From Cylindrotheca closterium (taxonomy: Eukaryota > Bacillariophyta > Bacillariophyceae > Bacillariales > Bacillariaceae), in contig CAKOGP040001858.1 of assembly GCA_933822405.4 (NCBI GenBank), positions 124,001 through 188,000 of the forward strand: a DNA stretch of 64,000 nucleotides, given 5' to 3'. The notes beneath the pieces are model-generated. The model did not search any database and had not been told where the DNA came from. It was given only the letters and a program-made list of their open reading frames with translations. This document shows, in pieces, positions 10,516-20,558 of this stretch (position 1 is its first letter; the number at the start of each line of letters is the position of its first letter). Made by a program: the position numbers and the translations under genes.

Positions 10516-11640
10516 TTATAGAACCACCGCTCGGACCAATCCATGATACGCAATATGCCACGGAGTATTGTTGGATGGCTTTGAATTGCCACTTCCACTT
10601 CCTTGGATCTCTCCTGGTCCACTCACAATGACAAAGGAAACCTTTTGACTATTTTGGCCGGTTGCATCAACGATCGAGGCTTGGATCAGTGCCGCATCTT
10701 GGCCATCCAAAAAGAGGGTACTTCCGCTTCCAATGTGAGGCGGAGGGCAATTGATACTTACTGGCGCGCCACAATTCATGAGTTCTGTAAAGGCGACAGC
10801 GTCGCCATCTTCTTCCATCCTAGCAACTGCTGCAAGAGAACCAGCCTTCCATTCCACGTCTTCGAATTCTGCATACGACCCTTCACCTCGCACCATGGTC
10901 GCAACAGGTAGTATTCCTTGGGAAGCATTGTTGACATACAATTCGATGATTGCCGCATTCGAGTAGGCATGAAAAATTCTTGGCGTGTTGCCCTTGGTGC
11001 AGTCCCAACTGGCGGGAGACTCCAACGATTCCACCAATACAATAGATCCTCGGCAAAGTCATCCTCACCATTAATTGCTTGCAGCCTGGCCTTTTCATAT
11101 TCCGACAAACTAGCACACGGACTACCGCTCGGACCAATCCATGTAGTGCAATGTGCCACGGAGCATTGTTGGCTTCCTATGATTTTGGATTGCCGCACAC
11201 TTCCTTGGATCTCTCCTGGTCCGCTCAAAATGGCAAAGGAGACATTTTGACTATTGACCATGTGTAGTACCACCTGCCCAGTTGCATCGACGATGGAGGA
11301 GGCTCGGATCAGTGCCGCATCTTGACCATTCAAAAAGAGGGCACTTCCTATTCCAGTGTGAGGCAAAGAGCAATGGATACTCAGTTTCAAAGCGAGTGGA
11401 GGACCACAAGCTGTGACTTCTGTGGATACTGCAGCGTCGTCATCTTCTTCCATCCGAGCAACTGCTGCAAGAGAACAATAAGCCTTCCATTCCATGTCTT
11501 CGAATTCCGCATACGACCCTTCGCCTAGGATCATGGTCGCAACGGGCAGTATTCCTTGGGAAGCATTGTTGACAAACAACTCGATGAATGGTGCATTCGA
11601 GTAGGCACGAATGGGAGACTTCCCCGATTGATTCCATCAG
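10516..11640 (-). pseudogene. Glycoside hydrolase family 2 C-terminal fragment, tandemly duplicated and frameshifted
   Basis: Two copies of the same roughly 170-residue segment lie on the minus strand. Copy A (about 11630-11130) reads AYSNAPFIELFVNNASQG...GEGSYAEFEDMEWKA...VDATGQ...SGPGEIQGS; its end (APWHIALHGLVRAVV) lies in another frame after a TAG. Copy B (about 11010-10516) reads AYSNAAIIELYVNNASQG through to NNTPWHIAYHGLVRAVV and a stop. The YSNAxxxELFVN block, the SGPGxIxGxGNG-type block and the HGLVRAVV end match the C-terminal beta-sandwich domains of GH2 beta-galactosidases. No catalytic domain is present. A spacer with an open frame (SLSEYEKARLQ) separates the copies. An open frame reaching up to ATG 12003 is serine/threonine rich and not recognised. 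This is a gene relic, not a working enzyme. Confidence 0.75.
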
Positions 11641-13072
11641 CTTGCCTTCGTACTTACTATGCGTACTCGTTGTAACGAGTACCTCCGGTAGTTCCAGAAG
11701 CGGTGCTGCTGGAGCCGCCCATCGCCGATGATTATTGTTCCATGGCAATCCCCGCGACTTGCAAAGACTCATCCATTCGGAACACCAGGAATCCCTAGTA
11801 ATGGACTGGGTCAAGGGCAAGGTCGTGGGTGGATTCAAGGTGACCGTAGCCGAGGTGCGCGGAGTAGTGCTCACAGTACTAGTATTGGAATCGTCCTCCA
11901 TGGATGTGCTGGTGGTGGATGGAATACTACAAGTAGTAGTAGGGGACTTGTTGTTGCTGTTTTTGTTGTTGTCCACTACTGCTCCTACAGCATCCGCCGC
12001 CATGAGCCTTTTCCACTTCCAAAGCCGGAGAGCCCAGACAGTTCTTCATTGTAGTAATCAAGATGCTTTTCCCAGCGAGGATTTTTGCGCCAAGGATAGA
12101 CTTGAAGATCCATTACCATTATCAATTACCGGTACTGGTGTCAAGAAGAAGGAGACCCGGAAGTAGATATGGTATCCAAACCAACTGCCCAACTTTCCAG
12201 TCTTTTTCCAAATAGGTAGGCAAGACTGCCTCCAGATTTGTTGAGATTTGGTAGGCCAGAGGTTCGGATTACTGGGTCATTTTGTGTTATTTGGTCCATT
12301 CATGTTCTCTGGTCCATATGTGTTCTCTGGTCCATATGTGTTCTCTGGTCCATATGTGTTCTCTGGTCCATATGTGTTTGGTCTTTTGGTCCACTTGTGT
12401 CGTCCATTTGTTTTCATTGGTCCATGAGTTTCTGTCTCTATGTCGACGGGTCTTATGCAGATGCAACTTTTAGTAGGTTTTCAGCCAATGAGAGTTAGTC
12501 AAATCACTAAAAAACAACCCACTTGTGGTCTGAACCAATCACAGCGGGCCATTCACTAAATATAGACTATCTGGTACGAGTTTAAGACCAATTATGTCCG
12601 TTAACATGTAGAACGTGTACCAGCGCAAAACGTGTTGTCGTTCGTAAAAACGGCGTAATCTGTCCGTTTTCCGACCAAGATTTCGAGTTTACCAGATCAC
12701 TTAGAGTAGCTTCTCCACCCCTTAGCCTTGTCTAGAAATGTCCAATCTACCTGAAGTCAGAATGCTGGTAGGTCTATAATTGCGAGCTCAGCTGAAGGGT
12801 TTCGTCGGATAGTTGTTGAATGAATTTACTGTAAATCGTGAATGGTAATCGACTCCCACGATCACTTCACCAAAGAACTTCATCCATCAGTACATATCCT
12901 ACGTACGATCGTATTTATGACGTGGTACACTTGCTGCCGTACTTTGTACCGGTATCCATGTTCCGCAAGCCGAACTGCAACTTGAAACTTGCACGAATCT
13001 TTTCTCCCAAAAAGCAGAAGAATCCATCTTCTCACAATTTCTTTTTGGAACAAGAAGTCAAAGTCAAACAAC
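11641..13072. other. Non-coding region upstream of the FCP gene
   Basis: Holds a palindrome at 11663-11682 (arms GTACTCGTT and AACGAGTAC), the 18-bp minisatellite at 12288-12378, and the presumed promoter and leader of the FCP gene. A minus-strand open frame ending at 11440 and starting at ATG 12003 covers its left part without a recognisable domain. Confidence 0.55.
12288..12378. repeat. 18-bp minisatellite
   Basis: Four near-perfect units of ATGTGTTCTCTGGTCCAT, flanked on both sides by decayed units that keep only GGTCCA at similar spacing (12294, about 12389 and 12419). Confidence 0.9.
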
Positions 13073-13705
13073 ATGAAGACCGCCGTCCTTGCATCCCTTA
13101 TCGCCGCCGCCAGTGCCTTCGCACCTGCCCAACAAGCAGCCACCAAGACCAGCTCCTTGAATGCTTTCGAGAGCGAGCTTGGTGTTCAGCCACCACTTGG
13201 ATTCTTCGATCCTTTCGGTATGCTCTCCGGAGATGCCACCGAAGAGCGATTCGAACGTCTTCGTTACGTCGAATTGAAGCACGGACGCATCTGTATGTTG
13301 GCCTTCTTGGGTCAAATCACCACCCGTGCCGGAATCCACCTTCCAGGATCCATCAACTACGCCGGAGACAGTTTCGACTCGTTCCCCAACGGAGTTGCCG
13401 CCATCTTTGGACCAAACCACATTCCTACCGCAGGAATCGTTCAGATGATCGCCACTGTTGGTATCTTGGAGTGCGCCTTTATGCGTGAGGTCCCAGGAAT
13501 GGCCGAATTCCCAGGTGACTTCCGTAACGGATACATTGACTTTGGATGGGATGACTTTGATGAAGAGACCAAGCTTCAAAAGCGTGCCATTGAATTGAAC
13601 AACGGACGTGCCGCTCAATTCGGAATCCTTGGACTTATGGTTCACGAGCTCATCATCCCATTGGGATATGATGCCGATCTTCCAATCATTGGACACCTCA
13701 AGTAA
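13073..13705 (+). CDS. Fucoxanthin-chlorophyll a/c binding protein (light-harvesting, plastid)
   Basis: A 210-aa antenna protein of the thylakoid membrane that binds fucoxanthin and chlorophylls a and c and passes energy to the photosystems. ATG 13073 is chosen because the next residues (MKTAVLASLIAAASAFAP) form a bipartite plastid presequence, with signal-peptide core and the ASAFAP cleavage motif; the frame is open further upstream but without a leader. Helix 1 carries the chlorophyll-binding ERFERLRYVELKHGRICML motif (E and H/R ligands). Helix 2 is around IVQMIATVGILECAFM. Helix 3 carries the mirrored motif KRAIELNNGRAAQFGILG (E, N, R). Length fits the Lhcf type, but the subclass cannot be decided by eye. 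It is intronless. Confidence 0.95.
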   Translation: MKTAVLASLIAAASAFAPAQQAATKTSSLNAFESELGVQPPLGFFDPFGMLSGDATEERFERLRYVELKHGRICMLAFLGQITTRAGIHLPGSINYAGDSFDSFPNGVAAIFGPNHIPTAGIVQMIATVGILECAFMREVPGMAEFPGDFRNGYIDFGWDDFDEETKLQKRAIELNNGRAAQFGILGLMVHELIIPLGYDADLPIIGHLK

Positions 13706-14191
13706 ATGCATGAAAATGATGCATACATAGATCTGTTGTGATATATTTTTAACATATAAAGATACACACTAGAATAAAACAAAAGATGTACCTTTCTTAG
13801 ATCGTAGATCGATTATACATTTCATATACATGTACCGTATCTTCATGGAATGTAATACTTTGTATGTCGTGATGTTCAGATATGCTAAGTAGAAACAAAG
13901 AAGTGACTACTGTACTATGATGTGGTCCTCAGGTTTCGATGTATTGATAGTGCGGCATCATCATCATTCCTCGCTCTGATCCAACACATACCGTACATAC
14001 TGATGCGTGCATTTGTCATTTTGAAACGGATTCTTCAATATTCTTTCAAAAGATAAATGTTTTGACGGTGTCTGATTGATTGACTGATTCATTCATTCAT
14101 TCATTCTTTCACACTTGCATTCATTTCTTCCTTCCTTCGCACCAACTGCACATTGATTCCCTTAATCCTCTTTTTTTTAATATTCTTTTTA
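13706..14191. other. Convergent intergenic region
   Basis: AT-rich 3' flanks, AATAAA at 13774-13779 as a possible polyadenylation signal for the FCP gene, and a (TTCA)n run at about 14089-14106. No gene seen. Confidence 0.6.
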
Positions 14192-14977
14192 TTATTCAAG
14201 TTTGGAACAACCTCTCTTTTCCCATTCCGCTCGCAATTGTTGAGTGTTGCACAAGGCAGGGAAAAAGTGAGCTTGCCCAGGAACCGCTCCCTTTTCTTTC
14301 GCTTGTTCCGAATTTGCAGCAGCACCTGGACCCTTTTCCCATTGATCCTTTGGAGTTTGAGTTTCTTTGAAATACACCAAGATAGGTCCCTGTGGTTGAT
14401 CAATCCAGCCCTTGGGAAAGAATTCGTAATTCACAAAAGAATTATACGTCCATCGATTTTGTCCACCCACCAGAATGTTTTCTCCTGATGCCTTGGAAGT
14501 GTTCAAAAGTTCAAAGGCTTGAGCGTCGCACACAAATTGCAACCGAAAGGTTTGTACTAAAAACAAGACTCCCAAAAGACCCGCGACTGGAGCCAGTACG
14601 AATTTCAAAATGGGAATTTGGGCAAATCCAACGGCGCCCAACAAGAAAATGCTGGCAACTCGAAAGTCCCGATCTATGACAGTAATCGCGTCACCACCAC
14701 CACCACCATCACCACCACCACCACCAGCAGGCTGCTGAGAAGAGAGCTTCAAGGTAGTGGTGGTGGAAGGTTTCCGTGATTTGAAGAATCTGTGTGATGA
14801 TGTGCTGCCGGGCGGAAGAACTCCCTTTTCGGTAGCTCCTCCTCTGCTAATCATACCTGCGGCGGTGGTGGTCGTGGAACCTTCTGGGACATGAAAGGCA
14901 GCGGTGAAATTTGGCTGATGCACAACAAGGACAAGGAAAAGTATGGAAAGGGCTTGGGTGAAAGCTGGCATCATCAT
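14192..14977 (-). CDS. DUF3119 family membrane protein, probably plastid targeted
   Basis: A 261-aa protein. The N-terminus has a hydrophobic signal core (ALSILFLVLVV) followed by TAAFHVPEG, like a diatom ASAFAP-type plastid presequence, then a low-complexity Ser/Thr and Gly linker (a GGGGGDGGGGGD run). Two adjacent membrane segments follow at about 106-142 (ASIFLLGAVGFAQIPILKF and VLAPVAGLLGVLFLVQTF). The C-terminal domain contains WTYNSFVNYEFFPKGW, PILVYFKET and HFFPALCNTQQL, matching the conserved blocks of DUF3119, a family of cyanobacteria and plastids with unknown function. A roughly 27-residue insertion separates YFKE from HFFP. Start could be any of three consecutive ATGs. Confidence 0.8.
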   Translation of the reverse strand: MMMPAFTQALSILFLVLVVHQPNFTAAFHVPEGSTTTTAAGMISRGGATEKGVLPPGSTSSHRFFKSRKPSTTTTLKLSSQQPAGGGGGDGGGGGDAITVIDRDFRVASIFLLGAVGFAQIPILKFVLAPVAGLLGVLFLVQTFRLQFVCDAQAFELLNTSKASGENILVGGQNRWTYNSFVNYEFFPKGWIDQPQGPILVYFKETQTPKDQWEKGPGAAANSEQAKEKGAVPGQAHFFPALCNTQQLRAEWEKRGCSKLE

Positions 14978-15527
14978 TTGTAGGTAGGTATAGTAGGTAT
15001 AGTAGGTATGGTAGGTATATTATGAATAGTGAAATAAGAGATGATGGAACCTTGATGCTTTGACTTTTTGGATCTTTTGAAAGGATGCTGATTGATTGCA
15101 GTACCGGTACCTTGTACCAGGTACCGCCGGTATGTCATTATTACACAATGATTATTAAAATCTTGATTGGCGGAATCCGGAATTCGGCGGATATTTTCGA
15201 ATTTTTGGCGAACAAATTTCGGAGTTTCCACGGTGGAAGGACGGAAAAAGTTTGGCAATTCAGAAATTTTCTTCCCGCCGGGCAAGCGAATTTGATATTT
15301 CATGCATGACACCATCTTCTCCTACCGGTATTAAGACTCATCATCATTCTTATCAAAGACCCATCCACCGTTAGACTAGGAACTTTGGCATATACTCAAC
15401 GCAAAAACACACATTTATATAAATAGTACTGAATCCCACCATTCCTTCCGCAGCAGAAGCATCATAAAAGAAGAAGAACACCAAGCAGCAGCAGATACAT
15501 ACTGGTACACCAAAAACGAACCCCAAG
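14978..15527. other. Divergent promoter region
   Basis: Lies between a minus-strand and a plus-strand gene. It holds a GTAGGTATA-type short tandem repeat at 14980-15019 and a GGTACC/TACCGG palindrome cluster at 15100-15132. No gene seen. Confidence 0.55.
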
Positions 15528-16370
15528 ATGACCGTCCGATGGGTATTAGAAAAGAAAGAAATAAACAGCAACATTGGAATCACTTTCGGTGGTCCGAAAT
15601 CAGATGATGGCAACGCGGTTCATCCGGTATTCATTTGGACTGTCAAGGGAGGAAGAATGAAAAAGATTGACATTATTCCAGGCTTGCGAGTGAGTAAGAT
15701 CTGTGACCATTGGGTTCGGAATGCAGAACAAGCCAATCGTTTGGTCAAGTTGGCACCGCCTGGGCCTGTTCCTGTCGAGACCTATGGCAAATACTATCCA
15801 GTCGAAAAGACTACCAAGGACGAAAAGGCAGGCCTAGCATTGAACATGACCAAATTTCCACTCGCCTTGCCCAATGGACTGCGGGCAATCCAAGAAGTGG
15901 TAGAGATCACCAAGGTCAATCCGAATGGAATGTATCCCGAGATTGCTGAAGGTCATATTTTGTGGGGAATCAATGGCACCAAGATTACTACCATGAAGCA
16001 AGCCATTAAATTGCTTCGAAAAAAAAGAAGTCTTCGATTGGTGGTGTTGGATCCAGAGACCCTAGATTCCACTGTCAAGTCGATTGTCGATGGTCCGAAT
16101 GCGTCATCATCTTCTTATTCTTCAAGTCCAACCAGTACCATGCCATCTGAGGAGCCCATGCCCCACGATGATGGCGACAAGAAGGATGTGGACAAGGATC
16201 CTACTGCTTCTACTACTGCTACTCCTGGTGACATGCCCAGTTCACCTGTCATGACAGTCCTGGAGAAATCGTTTGACCTTGACGAAGACTCGGCATCGAT
16301 TTACGATGATGAAACAACCCTTTTGGAAGGTGACGAAGAATTTGAAACAGGTCCGGCCCTTTGGTGTTAG
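15528..16370 (+). CDS. PDZ-like domain protein
   Basis: A 280-aa protein, apparently cytosolic (no leader). Residues about 8-80 (IGITFGG, VHPVFIWTVKGG, IIPGLRVSKI) and about 103-180 (AGLALNM, IQEVVEITKVNPNGMYPEIAEGHILWGINGTKI, LRLVVLD) each read like a PDZ domain: a carboxylate-loop analogue, a pGd-like turn and an INGTKI strand. The C-terminal 95 residues are acidic and Ser/Thr rich. PDZ domains bind C-terminal peptides, so a scaffold role is likely. The partner is unknown. Confidence 0.65.
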   Translation: MTVRWVLEKKEINSNIGITFGGPKSDDGNAVHPVFIWTVKGGRMKKIDIIPGLRVSKICDHWVRNAEQANRLVKLAPPGPVPVETYGKYYPVEKTTKDEKAGLALNMTKFPLALPNGLRAIQEVVEITKVNPNGMYPEIAEGHILWGINGTKITTMKQAIKLLRKKRSLRLVVLDPETLDSTVKSIVDGPNASSSSYSSSPTSTMPSEEPMPHDDGDKKDVDKDPTASTTATPGDMPSSPVMTVLEKSFDLDEDSASIYDDETTLLEGDEEFETGPALWC

Positions 16371-17138
16371 ACTACTGCTGCTGCTGCTGCTGCTTCTGCT
16401 TCTGTTTGTCCAACGACAATGACCAGCGACGACTGCTCGCAGTATAGGGGAGACATCATTGAAACAACCGATGGTGAATATCAAACAACTTGGCTTACTT
16501 TTATACTTATTTGGAACAAGGGACAATGCGTATATATTGGTGTTGAGTATAATACCAAGTCAATTATTAGTATAGGGTTATAGGATTAGGAAAGAATGCA
16601 GAATGCACTACTACTGTGAGTATTATATTTCTTGAATTATGTCCACATTCATAAGTGCTGTAGGTAGTAGACGAAATGCGCAGAATGTCATAGGAATGCT
16701 GTTGCTACTACCGTACATTCCCCGCCGCCAGCCGTGCAGTTTATATTCAGCAGTTCAAATTGGAGTATTAGTAAGTGAGGCTTTCCCTCCTACAGTATCT
16801 GTCATCAAAATAAAGGACTTGAGACTCTTTCAGTACATCGGATGGTTCCACCCAATGAAATCCCCGTTTTGAGTATTCCCTTTCCCGGTTTCCCAACGGA
16901 CCCATCGAATAATGCCAGTGCGATCGTACCAATTTTATCAAAAACGCAGGAAGAAAAGAAAGACTACCATCACACATCATACGTTGCCGCAGCAGCCCAC
17001 AGCTTTTTGTAATCTTTAATATAATCAATAGTCTTAGAAGTGGAATGAATGATGACCGTTGATCATTAATTCCAAAAGAATAGGGAATCAGCCAATCAAT
17101 CAATCAGTCTATATCAGACAGTCAGCATATAGAATAAT
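16371..17138. other. Intergenic region
   Basis: A (CTG)n tract (16373-16393) follows directly after the stop codon. The rest is AT-rich; short frames on both strands show no domain. Confidence 0.55.
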
Positions 17139-18482
17139 ATGTGGTCACCAGTCGCAGCAATCAAGAAGAGCTTCCGAAAGTCCGGTGACGACGCGAATCT
17201 TCCTCCACCAGCGCTTCTCAATGACGAGGATCTAGCGGATGCAAATGCAAACAGCAATTCAAACAATCGATCTACTGCTGAAATGTGGTCACCAGTTGCG
17301 GCATTAAAGAGAAGCTTTCGAATAAGGGCTTCGAACCAACAGCAGGATTCCACAACAACATCAACAACCGCTGGTCTTCCTCCACCAGCACTTCTCGATG
17401 AAGAGGATTTACAAGACGACGAGGACGCGAATAATAATAATGATGGAATTCACAGCAACGCTGATGAATCATCATCAAATGACCATCATCAGCAACAGCA
17501 AAGAACAAACAGCAGTCATAATGATAATGACAACAGTAACGGTGGGAATTTAGAACATAAAGACAATCCGGATGATAGCAATAGTAGTAACTATGACGAA
17601 CATCCAAACATTGATATTCCCGAAAACGATGAGACCGCACCACCTTCGCCTGGATTCAATACTCGACTTTCTGGATTCAATACGCGACTGTTGGCCGATG
17701 ACGATCTCGGCGATGTGGACAATGAAGAAAATGATAATGACGATGATTTGGATGACGTGGAAGAATATCAAGATGCCAGGCAAGAAGAGGAGTTCGACTT
17801 TTCGGGCCAAGACGACGACGATCTGATTGCTCGAGCTTTCGCTGGTGTAGATGTCAGTGACAACGAGGAATACGGGGAGGAATACTTTAATGAATGGTAC
17901 CTCATGGACGACGAAGAAGGTTTCTTGGCTCCAATTCTGTTTGAAGATGGCATGAACTCGGATGAATGTGACTTGTATTACATCACACTGGAGGAAGATA
18001 AATTGCTGATGCAAGACATTGATGGCCCCAGTCCGATTAGCACTCTGGCACGGCGGTCGTTGCCAACCCAATTTCGATCCGCATTGCCGTTACGACCATT
18101 GGAAGAGGAAGAATCAGATGAGCTGCCAAGCTGCTTACGAGAACCAAAGAAGCGACCTGTGGAAAATGAGTTGGTACCACTCCGACGCCGTTCCTTTGGA
18201 GGATTGCCAACGCTACAGGAGCTGCCAGAGTTCTACCGGGCACATTCCTGTCCAGATCTTTCCAACTTGCATTCTCCACAATTTAAGCCCAAGGTGAACT
18301 TTGATACGGAAGTGCAAGTGGTGAGTGTATTTGCGGCAAGTGACTATCCTCGGAGGATTCGTTCCAATCTGTGGTTGACCCGCAAGGAAATTCGTTCCAT
18401 TCGGAAAGAAGCATCCTACGAGAGGAGAAAGGAACGGCGGCAGAGAGAAAAGGACTATGCTGCCGGTCGTGGTACATTCTAA
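17139..18482 (+). CDS. Acidic diatom protein with N-terminal duplication and conserved LW module
   Basis: A 447-aa protein, not recognised by name. The first 100 residues contain a duplicated unit: MWSPVAAIKKSFR...LPPPALLNDEDL and MWSPVAALKRSFR...LPPPALLDEEDL. A long N/D/E/S-rich stretch follows (about 95-285). Near the C-terminus (about 380-430) is the module VNFDTEVQVVSVFAASDYP, then LWLTRKEIRSIRKEA, then a basic tail. The pattern V-x-F...V-x-V...(D/Y)...LW-x(3)-EI-x-x-I occurs also in the protein at 57476-58240 and, as I recall it, in many unnamed diatom proteins. Probably cytosolic or nuclear; function unknown. Confidence 0.75.
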   Translation: MWSPVAAIKKSFRKSGDDANLPPPALLNDEDLADANANSNSNNRSTAEMWSPVAALKRSFRIRASNQQQDSTTTSTTAGLPPPALLDEEDLQDDEDANNNNDGIHSNADESSSNDHHQQQQRTNSSHNDNDNSNGGNLEHKDNPDDSNSSNYDEHPNIDIPENDETAPPSPGFNTRLSGFNTRLLADDDLGDVDNEENDNDDDLDDVEEYQDARQEEEFDFSGQDDDDLIARAFAGVDVSDNEEYGEEYFNEWYLMDDEEGFLAPILFEDGMNSDECDLYYITLEEDKLLMQDIDGPSPISTLARRSLPTQFRSALPLRPLEEEESDELPSCLREPKKRPVENELVPLRRRSFGGLPTLQELPEFYRAHSCPDLSNLHSPQFKPKVNFDTEVQVVSVFAASDYPRRIRSNLWLTRKEIRSIRKEASYERRKERRQREKDYAAGRGTF

Positions 18483-18497
18483 TTGAAATAGAACTGT

Positions 18498-18700
18498 ACT
18501 GTACCTACGTAGATACGAACAAAAAGTATAATGATAAATGCTAATTATCAATTGTAAAGTATTATCTGTCCTGGTAGATATATCCAAAAGCTAAGTCTAT
18601 ACTGTACCTACGTAGGTAGAAACAACGAAGTGCAATGATAAATGCATATTAACACTTGTAAAGTATTATCTGCACTGTAGATATATCTAAAAGGTGAGTC
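18498..18700. repeat. Tandem duplication of about 102 bp
   Basis: Two copies start with ACTGTACCTACGTAG at 18498 and 18601. Both contain ATGATAAATGC, TTGTAAAGTATTATCTG, GTAGATATATC and end with a G-AGTCT element. The duplication covers the presumed 3' untranslated region of the upstream gene. Confidence 0.85.
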
Positions 18701-19176
18701 TCATGCGAAGAGGGATATCAAAAGTGGTACCCATTGTCCTGATGGGTCATTCTTTAGAACGTGTACATAAACGGCGTTTTTTCTGTCACTGGATCAGGCC
18801 AAGACTCAGCAGGCCAAGACTGCTAATGCATGAGCTGCCGGCAAACGAAAGACTGGAGACGATAGATTACTACAGTAGAGTTAAGATAAGATCATGCATA
18901 AAGAAGGAACATCTATGGTCTCTTATAGCTAGCAGTTCCATGAAATGGAAAATTTGAATGTATAGTCTTCAGTGGACAAGATGATCACTTGGCAAAGTCA
19001 AGGCTCTTTGCACTGAGTATATGGCATCCAAAAACAGGAATACAAGCTCTCAGTTAGCGAGGATGATTTACTCGTGTTTCGCGCTTGTTCGAATTTTTGC
19101 GTAATGCTGTAGCATAGTAGCAGTCCTGTGTTCTGTTGGACCTGGGCATCACGATCGATGCCCCGTAGCCACAGTC

Positions 19177-19398
19177 TTACTGTCTTTGGGATTCTTCCGT
19201 TCCATTGTCGTCAAAAATATCTTCCTCTAGGATGGCAAGCGCGGCATCGATGATGGCAAGAAGTCTCCTCCTTTCCGACTCTTCACCATTTCCTTCTGAT
19301 GTTGGAATATTCGAAGGCAAACGAAAGGGAGGAGGCGGAGGACTCATACCAGAGCTGATACTTGTCAATGGAATCGAATGACTTTGAAAGCAGGGCAT
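19177..19398 (-). CDS. Small acidic protein related to the 47-53 kb array family
   Basis: A 73-aa open frame from ATG 19398. The first 35 residues are S/P rich; the second half has RRRLLAIIDAALAILEEDIFDD, the same helix motif as ILDQALAVLETSDF in the tandem family at 48183-53121. It lacks the NNCQ N-terminus of that family. Being short, it could be a truncated member or an independent small gene. Function unknown. Confidence 0.5.
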   Translation of the reverse strand: MPCFQSHSIPLTSISSGMSPPPPPFRLPSNIPTSEGNGEESERRRLLAIIDAALAILEEDIFDDNGTEESQRQ

Positions 19399-20558
19399 TG
19401 TTGTTCTTGTGGTTGTTGTTGTATTCTTTCGAATGATGAGTAGATGGGTGCAGTATCAAAAGTTCTCGTTTTGAAATTTTATGGCAAAACAGTGTCTGTG
19501 GCCTCTGCCTGCGGTTTTAAGACCATCTGGCTTCGGAGCCTTATTGTTCTACTTTTGAAGTTGTGTAAAACGAAACTGTAGAGAGATCCACGTAAATGCG
19601 TTAAGTGAAACTCTTCTCAAAGTGAAGCTTTGCACTTTCCACGTGAATGCGTTAAGTCGAGAGTTTATCATTCGTCTCGTGTCGCTTGACATCTGTTCAG
19701 AAAGCGGAGTGTGATATTATAATTGTTCCACTCGCCAAAAAGCAATGCATTCCAGCCACCTGTTCTCCTCCTCGGACAACTCAAAGCTTACTCAGTACTT
19801 CTCCATTTTCTGAACAGCTGTCACGCTTTTTAGAAACATTTTAGGTACAACCCAGTCCAATCGTTCTTGTGGCTGTGAAGGATTCATTCGCGAAACGCAA
19901 AGTAGTCCAGTTAGACTTTTGGTATCCTCGCGAAACTTCAAGAAAGCCGTGACCCTTTTTTTTAAGCAACAAGGTGGGGCGCTTCGATGCGAAAACGGGG
20001 GTATACGGTAGTGCGTGTAGCAGCTCTAGCTAGTGAAAGTGGTACAAGTACCAATGCTTTTATGATGTACATAGAAGATAGCTAGCAGGTACCGAGACGA
20101 GGATTCGCTGAAGTTCAAAAGTGGACCGACAAACTTGTTCGAACTGAGCAAAATGCCGAGAATGTCGTTTTGCAATGGGAGAAAACAAAGTCACCGGAAT
20201 GAGGGGCTCTAAAATTTATCTTTTGAACCAAAGCGATCTCCGAACGCCAGTACCGCCGGTACCGGTACCAGGGTACCAGGTGGTACCGGTACCGATGGGA
20301 TGAGAGATCCAAATGGGTCGGGGGGTATTTTATTATGGGGATTATATATTCTGGGGATTACTGTTGAACCCCGACATTAAAGATGTTTTGATGATTCACT
20401 GACGTCACACACAAAAAAAAATTTGAAGCCAAAAAAAAAACGTAGGTACACATCGCTGGAATCCACCAAGTGCTGTCATATCCTATTGTCAAATCAGCCT
20501 TCGTTGACGAACGATATCACTGAATTCAATTGACTTTACAATCGGAATCTTAGTGAAG
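19399..20558. other. Intergenic region upstream of bestrophin gene
   Basis: Holds a 19-bp direct repeat (CCACGT[AG]AATGCGTTAAGT at 19588-19606 and 19639-19657), a cluster of GGTACCGGTACC-like palindromes at 20250-20293, and the bestrophin promoter. No gene seen. Confidence 0.55.
20400..20407. promoter_or_regulatory. Perfect CRE palindrome TGACGTCA upstream of bestrophin
   Basis: TGACGTCA lies 152 bp upstream of the bestrophin ATG. In diatoms, TGACGT-type elements bound by bZIP factors mediate CO2/cAMP response of the pyrenoidal carbonic anhydrase gene. Regulation here is inference from the motif. Confidence 0.45.

Noticed and set aside
11735..12166. Plus-strand 143-aa hydrophobic frame
   Set aside because: Overlaps a minus-strand frame and repeats its low-complexity sequence in antisense; no family resemblance.
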